Shown piece after piece: positions 24,011-37,100 of a DNA stretch of 64,000 nucleotides. The notes under the pieces are model-generated. The model had not been told where the DNA came from. It saw only the letters and a program-made list of their open reading frames with translations, and searched no databases. The position numbers were made by a program, and so were the translations under genes. Source of the DNA: Tubiluchus corallicola (taxonomy: Eukaryota > Priapulida > Priapulimorpha > Priapulimorphida > Tubiluchidae); the NCBI GenBank assembly GCA_030141605.1, contig JAQGDQ010000011.1, positions 300,441 through 364,440 on the forward strand. Direction: 5' to 3'. Position 1 is the first letter of the stretch. Each line of letters opens with the position of its first letter.

Positions 24011-26374
24011 ATTACACAATCGGCATAAATTAGCAGTCTGTTAAATTTTAAATCATGATTAACTCTTCGTATTCATGCTGAACAAGCCGAGTCTATATAA
24101 TCTCAAATTTTGACTTCTTGAGTACTTTTTTAGATCTTTACATGTTGTTTAATAAAGTCGATTTTGAGTACTTTTTAGATTCACCTGTATTGTTGAGTTA
24201 GGCGAATATAATGGATCTTGCCTATATTTCTAGATTTGACTGCACCTTTTAAGTCAGAACTTAGCAGTCAGTGGTAGGGTGTATTCATTGTATCAATGTC
24301 TGTGGCAAGACATGAATCTGGTTAATTAACAAGTGTGTGGCTCTAAACAGACGACTGAGGTTTGTTAGCGATGCAAATTAATATGCCACCGACGAGGTAA
24401 ACAGCCAGAATCAGTACCGCAAATGAAACCGACCAGAATGAGTATTGAACCCTATGATTTCCTTTCTGTTCACTGACCAGCTTTGGCGCTATTGTCAGTC
24501 TTGCCTGTGATCACTTGGCCATTCACCGTGCCTCAAAATTGCAGCAGTGAAATGTCACGGACTCGCCGGCTAAAATTACATTTCATTTTGTTTTCTCAAA
24601 TTATAGTAATTCAGTGTTTCCCATTCTCACAGACTTTTGACTTCTTTCCACGATGAAGTTGTCAAATTAGCAAATCTGTTGCCCTCTCTTTCTCGCATGT
24701 TTCGAATTCTGGATGCTGTGCACTCATGGTTTGGGTCAGGATCTCAAAAAGGATTGAGACAATGTAAACAGTCCCTGTTTTTCCAAGTCAAAATCATTCA
24801 CTAGTTTGTATGCGCTAAGTGTTTTTCCTACAGGGTTAAACTGCAAAAGGTAATCACTTCCACGCCGCCAGTTCTGCCAAATTGGTTTTCCCGCAACAAC
24901 AGAATTGGCGCATGTTGTGCAATTGCATTTTTCTTATGGTTGCATGGAGCAATATGGAAGCTTTTGGAGGAAAACGAGACATGTTTTTGAGTCTTGTGTT
25001 ACTTTTATAAAATGGATTCACAATATGTAAATATCTAATTTTGGTCAACAGACTCCACCATTTGCTAACTTGAATGACGAATGGTCATTGGCCAAGTGGT
25101 GTTCAAGTTTTTCTTTAAATCTTTCAAACAGCTATCCGAGTACCCTTTGCTTTGGCTCCATACTCTGATTCTGTCATGGTCTTGTTCTTGTCAGTGTGAA
25201 TCGATTAGGCTAAGAACTTTATTCTCCCTCGACTAACCACGATGCGAGATATGTGCAAGGTCCAAAAAGTATAACATTGGGAGATAAGCAACACTTGATT
25301 TAGAATTTCATACCAGTTTAAAAGGACCTGTGCCTGTTAATTTGGTTGATGTCCGTTTTGCAGGAAGGAGTTTTATCTCATATAACTTCCGGACAACATA
25401 TTGAAGATTGAAAATAATCCTGTTTGCCTTCAAAGTACCCCTACCTCAAGAGTTCTAAAAGTTCAACATAGGGGGCGGGGGCTTCAGCTTTTCATAAGGT
25501 TGTAGACTTCTGGCGTCAGACTAGCCTGTTTACCACATTATCCAAGATGTCGTAAGTTCTTCTGTGTACGCAAAATACGCCTTTCCGTCTCCCATGGACT
25601 GCTAAAATAACGGAATTGACAGACCACACAAGACAGTTTCTATTTTCTGCATCAGGGCGGTTGCGTTGGCTTTGGCCATACTTTGAAGCCAAGGTTTCCT
25701 GGTCGCGGCAGGTCAGCACGTGTGAGAGGGAGGAACGGTCCACACTAATCATCCCGTTTTAACACCCGAAGTTTCTATGCTAATTCGGCTTATCTATTGC
25801 TGGTTACTGCTGCTTATTATTAGGCTGTGCAGTGGCTTCAGGCCGTCCAAGCGTGAGTCATAAAACATGTTGGGACAGCGAATGCTTTTGGAAACGTGTT
25901 CAGTGTTTTGCAATGCCTGTTAAAAACTCGGGATTAGGGCAGCGTCCTTTCCACGAGTATCCTCGGGTTCTAATTTAGAAGATTTACAGCGGCTAAGATG
26001 ACACAGCTAGGGAAGCTAGAACCATCACTAACTGCGAGATCAGTTGCTTAGTTTTGTTGGGCTTGGGGAAGAGCAGCAGATTTTTGGGAGGAAGTACGCA
26101 TTTTTGAAATTTGTTAGTTGTAGGCGTTATGTGCCATGTTATGCTGCACCTTTCTTTGCCCTGCTTGCTCATCCAGAGTTCCTGAAGCGTTGGAAATTTT
26201 TATTTTCCTGCCAGTCTGAAAACTCTAATTCCTTCAGACAGCAAAGAAGTTCAAATCTATGTTATAGTCAGTAGTTAATTCATAATCGTAATTTCAAGAT
26301 TTTTAGTTAATGGAAATGAACCTGTAATTACCAGAATCATTAGATTTTTCAAACCAAGAAAAATAAGAAAATGT
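24011..26374. other. Intergenic, no gene seen
   Basis: Only short frames without recognisable domains. Confidence 0.35.
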
Positions 26375-26470
26375 GAAAATAGTCGTGGCTGGGCCTTATT
26401 TGAACCAACAATTTTTAGATTATATGCCCAATGCTATTGCTACTACACCGCGCAGCACCTTGTGATTAAG
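26375..26470 (-). repeat. tRNA-derived SINE fragment
   Basis: The minus strand reads GCGGTGTAGTAGCAATAGCA, then TTGTTGGTTCAAATAAGGCC and TTTTCACATTTTCTT. The order and words match the SINE family at 12170 and 13243. Confidence 0.55.
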
Positions 26471-27244
26471 GCACGAATTCAATTCTAATACCTCATTAAG
26501 ATTACATCAAACAATCTAACATTCTCAGGTGTCAGTCATGAATCCCAGTCAGTATTAATCACACTGCGTAGAGTAATTATACTAACAAAATGGGCTAATT
26601 TTCTGTAGCTAATTAATTTAGAGCCCGGAATAGTTTCAGAAATTTAATTGTTGGTTCGTACCTTTACTGATAGTTAGTTAATGGTCTGTTCAAGCTAATG
26701 TAATCGAAACAATGATCGTTTTGCCATGTGGCTAAACTAAAGAAATAATCAGTAGTTGATACCAGATATTACTGTGGCTTTATTGTACTGAGACTATACT
26801 AACATTTACTATGTATACATTGGACCTGCTTACCCTTGATGCTGTAAACTACATCAGTAAGTGACACCAGACGCTCATTACCCCTAGGAGGTCATAATTT
26901 GTTGCTCATTTAGGACAGTACTCATGCAGTGTTGGTTGTTTGAGAAGGTCGACCCATCCTTCCTACACTGTGTTACGTAATATACTGCTCAAGTGAAGAG
27001 TTGGAATGTCAGACTATAGAATGTGCTGCCTGTTGTTGCCTTACTTTTTGTACTAGTTTCTGCGCGTGCGTGGCATTTAAATCTGGAGTGTTCAGTAGTA
27101 TGAGACAACGAATTGTGCTTCTTATTTTAATTAGATTTGACACAAATAATTTTGTATAACTTGGTAGTAATAATATTTTTATTAGTTTAAATCTGTTAAT
27201 TTATTTCATCTGGAGCAAGAGGAGTAGCCGGATGATCATGACGT
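26471..27244. other. Intergenic, nothing recognised
   Basis: No feature that I can support. Confidence 0.35.
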
Positions 27245-27310
27245 ATGCTTGGCGATCATAGTTAAGCATCATTGTGCCTGATCAATCAGTAAACAGATGG
27301 ATGACTAGTG
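27245..27310 (+). repeat. Diverged 5S rRNA-like fragment
   Basis: GGCGATCATAGTTAAGCATC, then GTGCCTGATCAATCAGTAAA and GATGGATGAC follow the order of the 5S core (GATCACCGAAGTTAAGCA...GCCTGGTCAGTAC...GGATGGGTGAC). Confidence 0.4.
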
Positions 27311-28639
27311 TGAAAATTGCTTCTTTGGTTTCGTTCGTTATGGTACCTGTATACACCCCCCCCCACCCTGTATGCACACGTATATAAAACATAGTAACAG
27401 CTAAACGTGTTTGCCAGTTTAGTTGTCGTTGATCCCTTGATAATGAGGCAAGTTCCAGTCCTACCGGACCAGCAGCATCGTGTGAGCCTTGCTGACATTG
27501 AATGCTGAACTCCAGCTTGCAAGGTGCTGAACTGAATAGAAAAAGGACATATGATTTTGTACACTATACTAGCTTATCTGTTGGTGTTTTGCTTACGGAA
27601 GTGTTTGTACATATGCTTGATGTGGTGTCAGAATTGTAATCACTGTTGTTGTGGTTGTCATCGTCAGGGTCGTCGTCGTCGCTGCTGCTGCTGTTCTTAT
27701 GTTGATGTAATCGTTGTTTTTCGTTCTTAATCTAATTGTATTTTGCCTTTAAATGACCTTCCAGGTAACCCGTTGAATAGTTCTGACACCGAAGGATTTA
27801 CGTTGTAGAATTACTGTACACGTGATTGGGCAGAAATTGGCGTTGTTTTTAACATTTTTTGTTTCGTTTATTCTGGCCGGCAAAAGCCAGTGTATGACGT
27901 CATCAGCTGTCTGAGATGAGCGTGGGAAAAACTCGGATGAGGATGCATAAAGTGCCGCAGAATGAGATTATAACGTTTTTCAAGTTCATATAGCTAGATT
28001 TATGGCTGGTGGTTTAAGATAGGGCAGAAAAACTGCTCAGAGCACGTGCTTTAAACTACAAGATAGTATATGGTTCAGGGAAAATGGTTAACGTTATGGT
28101 TACCAGTTCATACTCAAGGACTCGGAATTTGGTGGTCAATAATTTCTACCAGGAAACTGACCTTGTCACGAGACGGTGGAAAGCCATGCGTGCGAGCCAA
28201 GGTCTACAACAGTAGAATATACAAAGTGCGCATTCCCAAGCGACCCGAATGCAGAAAACGTTCTTGCAAGGTAGAAAACTGCGTTAGTGTGGAAATTTTT
28301 ACTGTAGTTCAAGCTCAACCCAAGCGTTTCTTTTTCTTTAGTTAAGGAAGTTGTTAAGTACTCGTGGAATTGAAAGGTTTCGTTTAGTTATGTTTAATTA
28401 ATTTACGATGTATATTGCTATTATGATATTGATACTGTTTTTACCATTATTAAAGAGAAGTATTTGGAGACCGAAACAGATGTGTCACGGTGTGTGCTTA
28501 GTAACGTAAACGTAAAAAATGCACTGGACCTATTAGTAAGTAGAGAGGTGATAAGGAAAAGTCGTTTCAAGTGTCTTCTGCCCTCCGTTTGTCTACGGAG
28601 GATGCCTATACAGTCGAACGTAGATAGATTCCGATCTTA
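27311..28639. other. Intergenic, no gene seen
   Basis: The longest frame (28070-28345, 91 codons) has no recognisable domain and no splice or repeat support. Confidence 0.35.
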
Positions 28640-29165
28640 GACACGCGATCCACATTAACTTTTATTTATTTTATTTCACATTCATTAAAATATACATTAA
28701 AAAATAAACCATAAAACAATGAAAACAAGAATGTCGGGAGCGACATAAAGAGACAAGCTGCTTACATACGCCTATCGTACACAAGCCAGTTATCAAAATT
28801 CAAAAAATTCAGTCTATTTTTGAAAAGTTTAGAATTGCCTGCAGTGACCAAAGGTGCATCATTTACTGATGATAAGGAATTCCATACTTGAACAACACGA
28901 TTGGAGAAAAAACCCAAAACCTTTTTATTCGTTCAACGAACATACAGTTTTAGACTGTGGTTACTTTTTGGAGAAGAAAAACCAAAAGCTTTTTTATTCG
29001 TTCTACAAACATACAGCTTTAGACTACGGTTGCTTTTTGTCTTATCAGTGAGTGCTCTTGTAAAAAATTTTGCTTTTGTAAAAGAATTTAAATCAACATC
29101 TCTAGGTATTATCTTGCAACACATGACCAGATCGTTTACTAATCGTCTTTCTGTAACGCTGTCAT
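28640..29165 (-). mobile_element. 5'-truncated LINE end with an internal tandem duplication
   Basis: On the minus strand RHDSVTERRLVNDLVMCCKI, then FFSNRVVQVWNSLSSVNDAP and FKNRLNFLNFDNWLVYD match the usual C-terminal end of a LINE ORF2 (R-V-x2-W-N-x-L). Between them, a unit of about 80 bp coding SLKLYV-RTNKKA/V-GF occurs twice. A stop codon interrupts the joined frame, so it is a decayed copy. Confidence 0.7.
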
Positions 29166-29540
29166 GTCGGCCTAAACTAGGCCATGTCGTTGGGTATTGG
29201 ACTTGGGCTTACAGATGGCTGAATTGTACTAAATTATGCTGCGTACTAACTGCTTTAGTTTGGTGTATTTCCACATATACGTACCTTGACGTCGTTTTTG
29301 GCGTTTTTTGTGACCATATCTTTTGGTCCAGCGCGTCCAATTTTTACTTTTCAAATATGATTGGTTGTGTCTTCCACACATGATCCATACTCCTGAGTGG
29401 CAGTTGTACAGTTTTCTTGTGGGTTAATTAACTTAGTCCCTTACATAAGGTTACGACAAGAAAGCTCAGGCCTTCTGGGAAGTTGGGCCTATCTCAATGT
29501 TCGCAAAAATTTTTAAGGATTTAGTAATAAAAGTGTGATA

Positions 29541-29735
29541 AACGCCTCGAGTAATTAGTAAAATCACATTGAAATCGCGATCGTTTCACGCTTGGGCGCT
29601 CCCATTTTCAATGCCAGTCAGGTAAGCTGCAGAAGTTGAATTACTTACGAAAAGTCACTAAGTACACCATGCAGTTACGTCATAATTTTCAAGTGAATGA
29701 CGGCTGTACAAATTAAATTTACGATTTATAGACAG
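29541..29735 (+). mobile_element. Dispersed repeat family C, copy 2
   Basis: Shares ordered blocks with 23650-24010 in the opposite orientation (GAGTAATTAGTAAAATCA, CAGGTAAGCTGCAG, TAATTTTCAAGTGAATGACG). Confidence 0.6.
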
Positions 29736-31038
29736 ATTTTTTCCAAATTTCTTTGATATATTTTGTTATGTTTAAGTGATATAGTAAAATATTACTAAGA
29801 CAGTAAAATAACGCAACAAGCTAAATGAGTTGTCCTTTCCTTTAACTTTTGGTTAATGATTTCTATGTACAGTGTACTTTCAGTTTGTGTTAGTTAGCTT
29901 CTGTAAGCGATCATTCACAATTGGATTCTCGTTCCTTGCGGGTTAAATTTTAGCAAAATGTTGCCGAGTGTAGAAAAACTCAAAGCTGTTGAAAAGTTAG
30001 AACATTCCTCGTTAGAAATTTCTCCATGCGCACAACGTGTATAACGAGAACATGTGCTGGCCAAGTTAAAAGGTCTCATGTCTCCATTTTGAACCGCAAA
30101 AACTGCCTACTTGATTCTGTACAGTCTGCTCTATGAAGAAGCGTTGTTTGTTCAGCTTGGAATGTAAATTATTTCTTTCAGTGTTTTCTGCAAGTAAGCG
30201 CAGAGGCTCAGTTTACTTTACTAAAATCTCAGTGAAAGAGTTCCGATTAGCCCTGTTTTCAAAACAAAGCCTAAACTATAACATGTGAATGCGCATAGCT
30301 TGCAGTTTTTGCCTACTATCATCATACAAACCGTTTTCTTGTTTAAATGAATTTGTGAATTACAATGTAAATGCAGGCTATTTACTGCGTGTGAAGTTGT
30401 AATTCAGTTAGCTACACTATCACCGCAGCAATTATACCATAAACTATGAAAGTGGCAAAGTGCACTAAAATTAATAAACGTCAACAGGCGTTGAATTACT
30501 ACGAATACGGTGATTAGAACTGTAACAATTGGGCTACTCCTCTCAACAGTAACCTGGCATACGTAACGCCAAAAAATACGAAATCTGCCGCTCAAACTAC
30601 GCAATTCCCTATGTAGGAACTAGGAACGCACAGTAAGAAGAGAGGGACGGTTACTATCGGCAACCCTGAGATGAGAACCCCAGTCAATAGATATAAAACG
30701 TTTATATATATATATTCTACAGTTTATACTAAGCCGCGACTGTGATATAACCTTTGATAAGTGGTGTGAGTTTTCGGAATATTAAGCCTAACCACACTTG
30801 AGGCAAAGTAACTTTCATAATTTTTGAATTGACGATGTTCTACATAAGAGTTGCTTATTTGTTTGGCTGAGATATGTTGCCGCACAGTCAGGTCTTTCTC
30901 AAATCTCTCTCTCTCTCTTTGTCCTCTGTTTTCTCATTTTACATTCGTACAATAGCTGCTGTATTTTTCAGGTATCAGCTGATGGGCTTCTTTCTCTGTA
31001 GTTTCTAGTCAGCTGCTGTGTATAGAAGCCGCACAAGG
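29736..31038. other. Region upstream of the Kirre-like gene
   Basis: Contains a (TA) tract near 30702-30714 and a (CT)n tract near 30904-30918. A TTTTTCAG at 30964-30971 just upstream of the start codon could be the acceptor of a 5' UTR exon, which would place the promoter farther upstream. Confidence 0.35.
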
Positions 31039-31114
31039 ATGTCTGGTTCACTCCACACTCTCCAACAAACTTTACTACTCGTCAGCGCTTGTTTATTTAT
31101 CAGACTAGAGCGAG
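31039..31114 (+). CDS. Kirre-like exon 1: signal peptide
   Basis: ATG TCT GGT start, hydrophobic LLLVSACLFI core, phase 1 end at GTAAGC. G plus TT of the next exon restores Val. Confidence 0.75.
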
Positions 31115-34100
31115 GTAAGCAAGAAATATAGTATTTTTGCATGCCGATTTGTTGGTGGTAAGAGCGTTAACTTCCGGTGCTCCCGCGCATGTGTTCCTCC
31201 TCTGCAAAAGAAACCATTATGCAGCTGCCGGGCAGACACAGGAAGAACCAGAAAAAATGCCAAATTTAATTAGCGCTGATTGTTTGCGTTGTGTGTGTTG
31301 ATGCTAGATTGTTTATCGTGCAATAACTCAACGTAAAAACAATATAATGATCTATAGATGGGTGTGAAATTTTGCTATTTTTTGTGGTCAGTCAGAGATA
31401 TACATGATAATAATTTTGTTAATTCGGAGATACCTATTGCTAGTTGTATAATTCATGTCAAGTAAATCAGTAAAGGCTGCATTTTAGTCTAAAGTTCCGA
31501 TTTGTTAGGTTAAAATTTGTTTCTTAATTAGAATGAAAAGTTATTTTTCTAATTAGCCAGGGCACTGGCGCCTGCATTTCGAAAATGCATTTCACAAAAA
31601 ACAGGTACTGTACCACTCAGTTCAGATGTGTTAGTTTCGAGGACAGCAGTAAATTTGAAATTTGAATTTTTATCTTAAAACGCCTAGTTACAACACACGG
31701 AATATCTTACAGTAGCACTGTACTTCAATTTTCGCTTTTGCTAACACGTCTAACACGCTCGTGGAATATTTTTGCTGTTGAAAATTATGTTAGTTTGTGA
31801 TGTCATCAATAGTTTATTAAGTTTTTAATCTATAATTTAATTATCAGAAATGCTTTTGCAGTATCAATTGTGTTAAAACGTATACTTTTTATCCGGCTTG
31901 AAAATGAGGTAGTATATGAAAAACCATCCTGTCTTCCTTTAAGAGTTTTCTTTTTCAGTTACATACTTTCTTTTAAACAGGTAAGAGTAATACGAAGATA
32001 ACTTTGTTTGGAAAGTTTTTTGTGACATACTTTAAAAGTCCCTTTTCTTTCCCTTTAATCTTTATGTTTTACTGCTGTGTTATTTGTATTTGACCAAGTC
32101 GTATGGCAGCATATAAATTTTACCGCAACGTTCAAAAATAAAACAAGTAACGAGTTAATAACTTAGACATTCGACTGAGTGATTACTGCTGCTGTAGGCC
32201 AAATGTTTGGCGAGTTGGTCACACGTGCTAAGCAGATGTTTTGCTAAAACAGAGTTAACGATTTAGAAATATCGGACTTTAACACAATGTCTGGCTGTGT
32301 GAACGTAATTCTTTTGATGTTTTAAAATATTATGTTAAACTGTGTGTAACAATAATCTGATAATAATCTGATTAACGTATTAGTGTATTATAGTATTATA
32401 ATTATGTAATCACATTTCATTGCTGATCAGCCCTGATGTCAGGTATTTTCCATGTCTGCAGGTGCGATTGCTGTTCCAGTGTGGTCTCCAGTGTCTTCCA
32501 TGTCTGTAGATTCGTTTGCTGTTCCACTGTGGTCTCCAGTGTCTTCCATGTCTGTAGATTCGTTTGCTGTTCCACTGTAGTCTCCAGTGTCTTCCATGTC
32601 TGTAGATTCGGTGGTTCTTCCACTATGGTCTGTGGCTTCCTCCATGGAGACGGTCTTTCCGACTGAATCTTTCGTGCTAGAGTAGTGCGGGGTTAGAAAA
32701 TCTCCCGTCATTGAGCAGAATACTTTGTGCAGATTTTTCGACTATTGGTATTGGTAAAACAATGTTTTAATGATTTAGTTTTAATGAATTAAGAGTATGC
32801 AAAATTGAAGTACATTTGACCATTTGTGACATTTTTGACCGAGCAAGCTTAATAAAGTCAGCCACTTGTCACATTATTGTTAACGTAATTGCAAATAGAC
32901 CACACTTTTGTTACTTTCCTAGTTTCGTTTTAACCATAAAATGTCATTAGTGACCGGCTTAATCACCGGTAGTGACCGGTATCCATTAGACACGGTTATC
33001 AAGGAAGTCGAAGGACATGCACAATAGTTTGTGTTTTTGCCTAACAAAATCAACAGTAAATAAATTTTATTATCATCTGTTATCAGTCAATCGTACTGTC
33101 ACTAGTGCAACCATATTGAAGCCATACGGCATGCTTGATGTGTAGTAAAAATTCAAATTAAGCCTTGTTAGTTGCGCAACTAATGCTTTTACAGTTCACA
33201 CATGGAGGCTTCGCCCTTGGTCGGTTGCAAAAGATGTGTCATTATGTTTTAGTTAATTTAGAAAGAGTGTGTATATGTAAAACTGCACACAAGCACTTGC
33301 ATTTAAACCAAATTTTTTTACTAACAACTGGCGTACAACTTGTCACTTGGGAACTGTTATAATAGTTCACCGGTTGTAATTTGTAACCATGTTTTTTTAG
33401 TGGTTATTTTTCTAACTCGTATAGAACTTGAAATAAAAAGTTTTCCACGTAGCTTTCTAACTTAACTGTAATATTGTATGCAGATCAATGGCCTCAGGTT
33501 TCTTTCATTGTTGTCATTTAGTATCATAAGTGTTTAATGCTTGTCGTTTGCATCCACATATGGAAGGCATAACAAAAAAAGGCAGCCAGCATCTTAAAAA
33601 AATTCAGTGTAATGTGAATAATATAAAAGCAAATTATGGCAGCTAAACCCAGTAAAACAACTGTACTGACTATTAAGTAGTCATTAACTGGAAGTAAGGG
33701 CTTGCAGCTGGATGTGTGGTATATGTTACTGCAAGCAGTTATATTGTTCTTTTTAATTTATACTCAGTTTAAATGTTATTTCTTTCTTTGATCTCATTTC
33801 TCAGCAGAATATTTTTGTCATTATTTGAATTACACAAATTGAAGGCCAAAACAGGTTATTACTCTGAGGCTTGCAGTGCTGTACGTGTAAGCACACTGTC
33901 AAACCTGCACCTGCTTCCTGCACTTACCATGCACTTAGAAATAAGAGTGAAATCCAATCACTGCAGTTGATCACTAAGCTCCTTGTAACTAACCTTATCT
34001 TTTTTTTCTTTAAAGTTCGTGGGTTACAGAGATTTATGAGTGAACCAAGAGACGTGGACATCATCCAAGGTCGGACGGTCATCTTGCCTTGCTTCATACA

Positions 34101-37100
34101 GACTCCTCAAGGTCCAGTCCAGTGGACGGTGAACGAGTTCGGCCTTGGCCACGACAGAAGCTTACCTGGTTGGCCACGTTATTCCATGGTTGGCAATGCC
34201 ACTGCAGGTTAGTGCAAAGTTCATAATATTTTGAGACTAGTGAAGTTTGCTAAGTTTTGCTCATTTTACTGTGACCTTGACCTTCGAAAGTTTCAACAAC
34301 GTTCATATTAATGCCAGGAAGCAACCGCTCTGATGAGATGCATAAAATTATGAAAATTATAGTGTACTAGTTATTAAACATTAAATGTTCCTAGCTTTGG
34401 TCTTTTGGTTATATTTCGTTCACTCATTGTCAAGTCTTCAGTCACAGAAGGTGCAAAATTCATTTGGTCGTTCAGTTTTTGATCTCTTGCTTTCCTTAGC
34501 CGTCATCCCATTTTACATTTTTTCATTTTTACTCAGCTGTTTTCCCCCTCTGTAACATAGAAGACTGCATTACATTGAATAGAAAGCTTTTTTTAGTACA
34601 GAGTTAGTTCTTCAACACGAGGGCGGCAGTACATTGGGCATGTGGAGACGCGTGGTTCGGTCTTTTGGGCCTCACTGTAGTTATTTGTTTGTAATACATA
34701 GCAAAGCTCTGTATTTATGTCTTTTGCCTTTGCCTTCATTGTATGTACGGATTAATGGTAGCTTTCAGTTCTATAGACCAGCTAGAAGTGAGTGCTTCGC
34801 GTTTGTCACCTCAGCTTGCTTATATTCTGTTTTGGCAGCGTGTTGGTTTGATGGGTCGTAGGTCTGGGTCACAGAAGAAGAGCATATGTGCTATCAGGTT
34901 GCGCATATTATTATATTCAGCTTACACATCACAGAGCTAAATTTTTGGAGCTACACTTTGCTTAGGTGTTTGATAGCCTGGCGATTTGGTGGGCCGAGTG
35001 TGGGTCACGTCTGTGTGACCCGTTTGGTGGCTTTAGTTTATCTGCTTACACGTCACAATGCTGAACCTTCCATTTGGTCACTTCCCTGCAAGTTTATTAT
35101 TGCTATCTGTTATTTGCGCGAATGCCATAAACCATTTCATATACACGCAGTTGTATACTATTAACTGCTGATATAAACGTCCCACAGCCTTGGCATAAAC
35201 GTCCCACTATCAGGGGTGCGCGGGAATGCTGCTTGCGTTAAAATATACCGACGTTTGAGCATCTGATTAACGCAATTTAAGCTCATATTATTGGCAGATT
35301 TTTCACGATGCCTTTACAGCTGTCAGAGCGTGTGTATCTGTGTCTTCTGTTAAGTTTTTACGAGGGACACATGCACCAAGCAAGCGAAGCATGGATCTAT
35401 AATTTGGCGGATTAATTTCACGGGATTTGTAGGGATAGGGTTACGCGGTATGACAGTTATGTAAACGGTGATGAGGCACGTAGCAGCATGCTAAATAAAC
35501 GGCTCATGACATTGAAGATGTGTGTGAATCATTTAGATGAGCTTGTTCGTTTACCCAATCCGGTTTATGACCTTGTATTTTTGGCTATGCGACGACTAGG
35601 CTTATTTGCCTTCATCTTCTTTCCATGGTAAATGACAGAGACCCGTGCATGTCAAAAATTCAGCGATACTGAATTTAATGATTTTACTCAATAGTCAGCA
35701 GTTAGGTTTTCATTCATTTACTTAACAATTCAGTTAGCTGATCGGTTAGTCAAACAAGCAGTCAGTAAGCCAGCTGAGCCAGACAGCCTGAATGTTCATC
35801 AGTCAGTTAGTCCTTCCTCAGTTAGTTGTTGCAGCCTTATACTATTACTTAAGCTTATACCTGACGTACCTGTTGCTCATCATGGTATTTAATTAATGTC
35901 TTGGAGAAATTAGTAAAATTAGCTGCGCATATGGTCCATGTATGTGAGCTTAGTCAGTCAGTGCACTTTACTCATGCTCATTGTTCCTGCATTTGTTCCT
36001 GCATGACAAGAATGATGTAGTAACAGCACATAGTTATAGTGACAAAACCTACTAATACTTTGTGTAATTAATACAGTTTACCTGGCATTGAAAGTTTGTT
36101 TTTGAATCTTAAAGGAAAATAGGATAATTTTTCATATCGTACCCCATTTTGAAGTACACATTTTAACACCCATTCTAACACATTTTTATTGTGGCGAGCC
36201 CAAGTAGCGATGACGTCACAATGGAACATGATTTTCGACAACACAAACATTCCTTGAGATTGTGGCGAAAGCAAAAATTGAAGTATAGTGCTAGTGTACA
36301 ACATTCAGTGTGACATACAAAAACTTGACAAATTTTAAGTTTAAAATTTAAATTTCAAGTTTACATCAGCACTCATACATGATCTTTTGGACGTGTGCAG
36401 TACCTCACAACTGAGCACCTCTAAACTGAAAGGAACATCACTTGTTTTTCATGCAACGCTGACTGCAAATTTAAAGTTTATTGCAGCGCTCACACAATCT
36501 TTTGAACGTGTGCAGTACCTCACAACTGAGCACCTCAAAACTGAAACTAACGTCACTTGTTTTTCATGCAACACGTTTTCGAAATGCAGGCGCTAGTGCC
36601 TGTCTAACTAACTTATGGCAAAATACATGTAATAATGATGAACTAGCCACGCAATCACGATGTTTTACCATACTGTAGTAATTCATGTAATTCTTTCACG
36701 TAAGTTATTCTTGAAAAAATAATATTTTTCCTTTCAATGTTTTATGCGGTATATCGTTTTGAGCTATAGTTTAAGACCGAGTCCAATTTTCCTTTAATGT
36801 TTAGTATTTTAACTTATCCAAATTCTTGCACATGTACATTGCACATCTTACTCTATGGTAGTTGTAGAAATTTGCAGTTGTTAATCTCCATTAAAAGAGA
36901 TGACCTTATTTTGACATGAGATTACAGTCTACAGATTATCCATTTTATTTTGACAGGGGAGTACAATCTGCAGATCATAAACGTCCAAGAAGAAGATGAC
37001 GCTATATTCCAGTGTCAAGTGGGCCCCACACAGCAAAGTGCTGGTATGAGGTCCCGCAATGCTAAATTAAATGTACTCAGTGAGTATACTTAAATCTACA

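Larger units (their letters stand above)
31115..34015 (+). other. Kirre-like intron 1
   Basis: About 2.9 kb. Holds a copy of dispersed family D (31553-31810) and the 48-bp minisatellite (32448-32639). Nothing coding beyond these is supported. Confidence 0.6.
34208..36956 (+). other. Kirre-like intron 2
   Basis: About 2.7 kb. Contains a possible decayed reading frame (35314-35631) and a copy of repeat family D (36195-36600). Confidence 0.5.

Noticed and set aside
28070-28345. 91-codon plus-strand open frame, basic
   Set aside because: No domain, no neighbouring exon, no repeat relation; an ORF this long is expected by chance in 64 kb.
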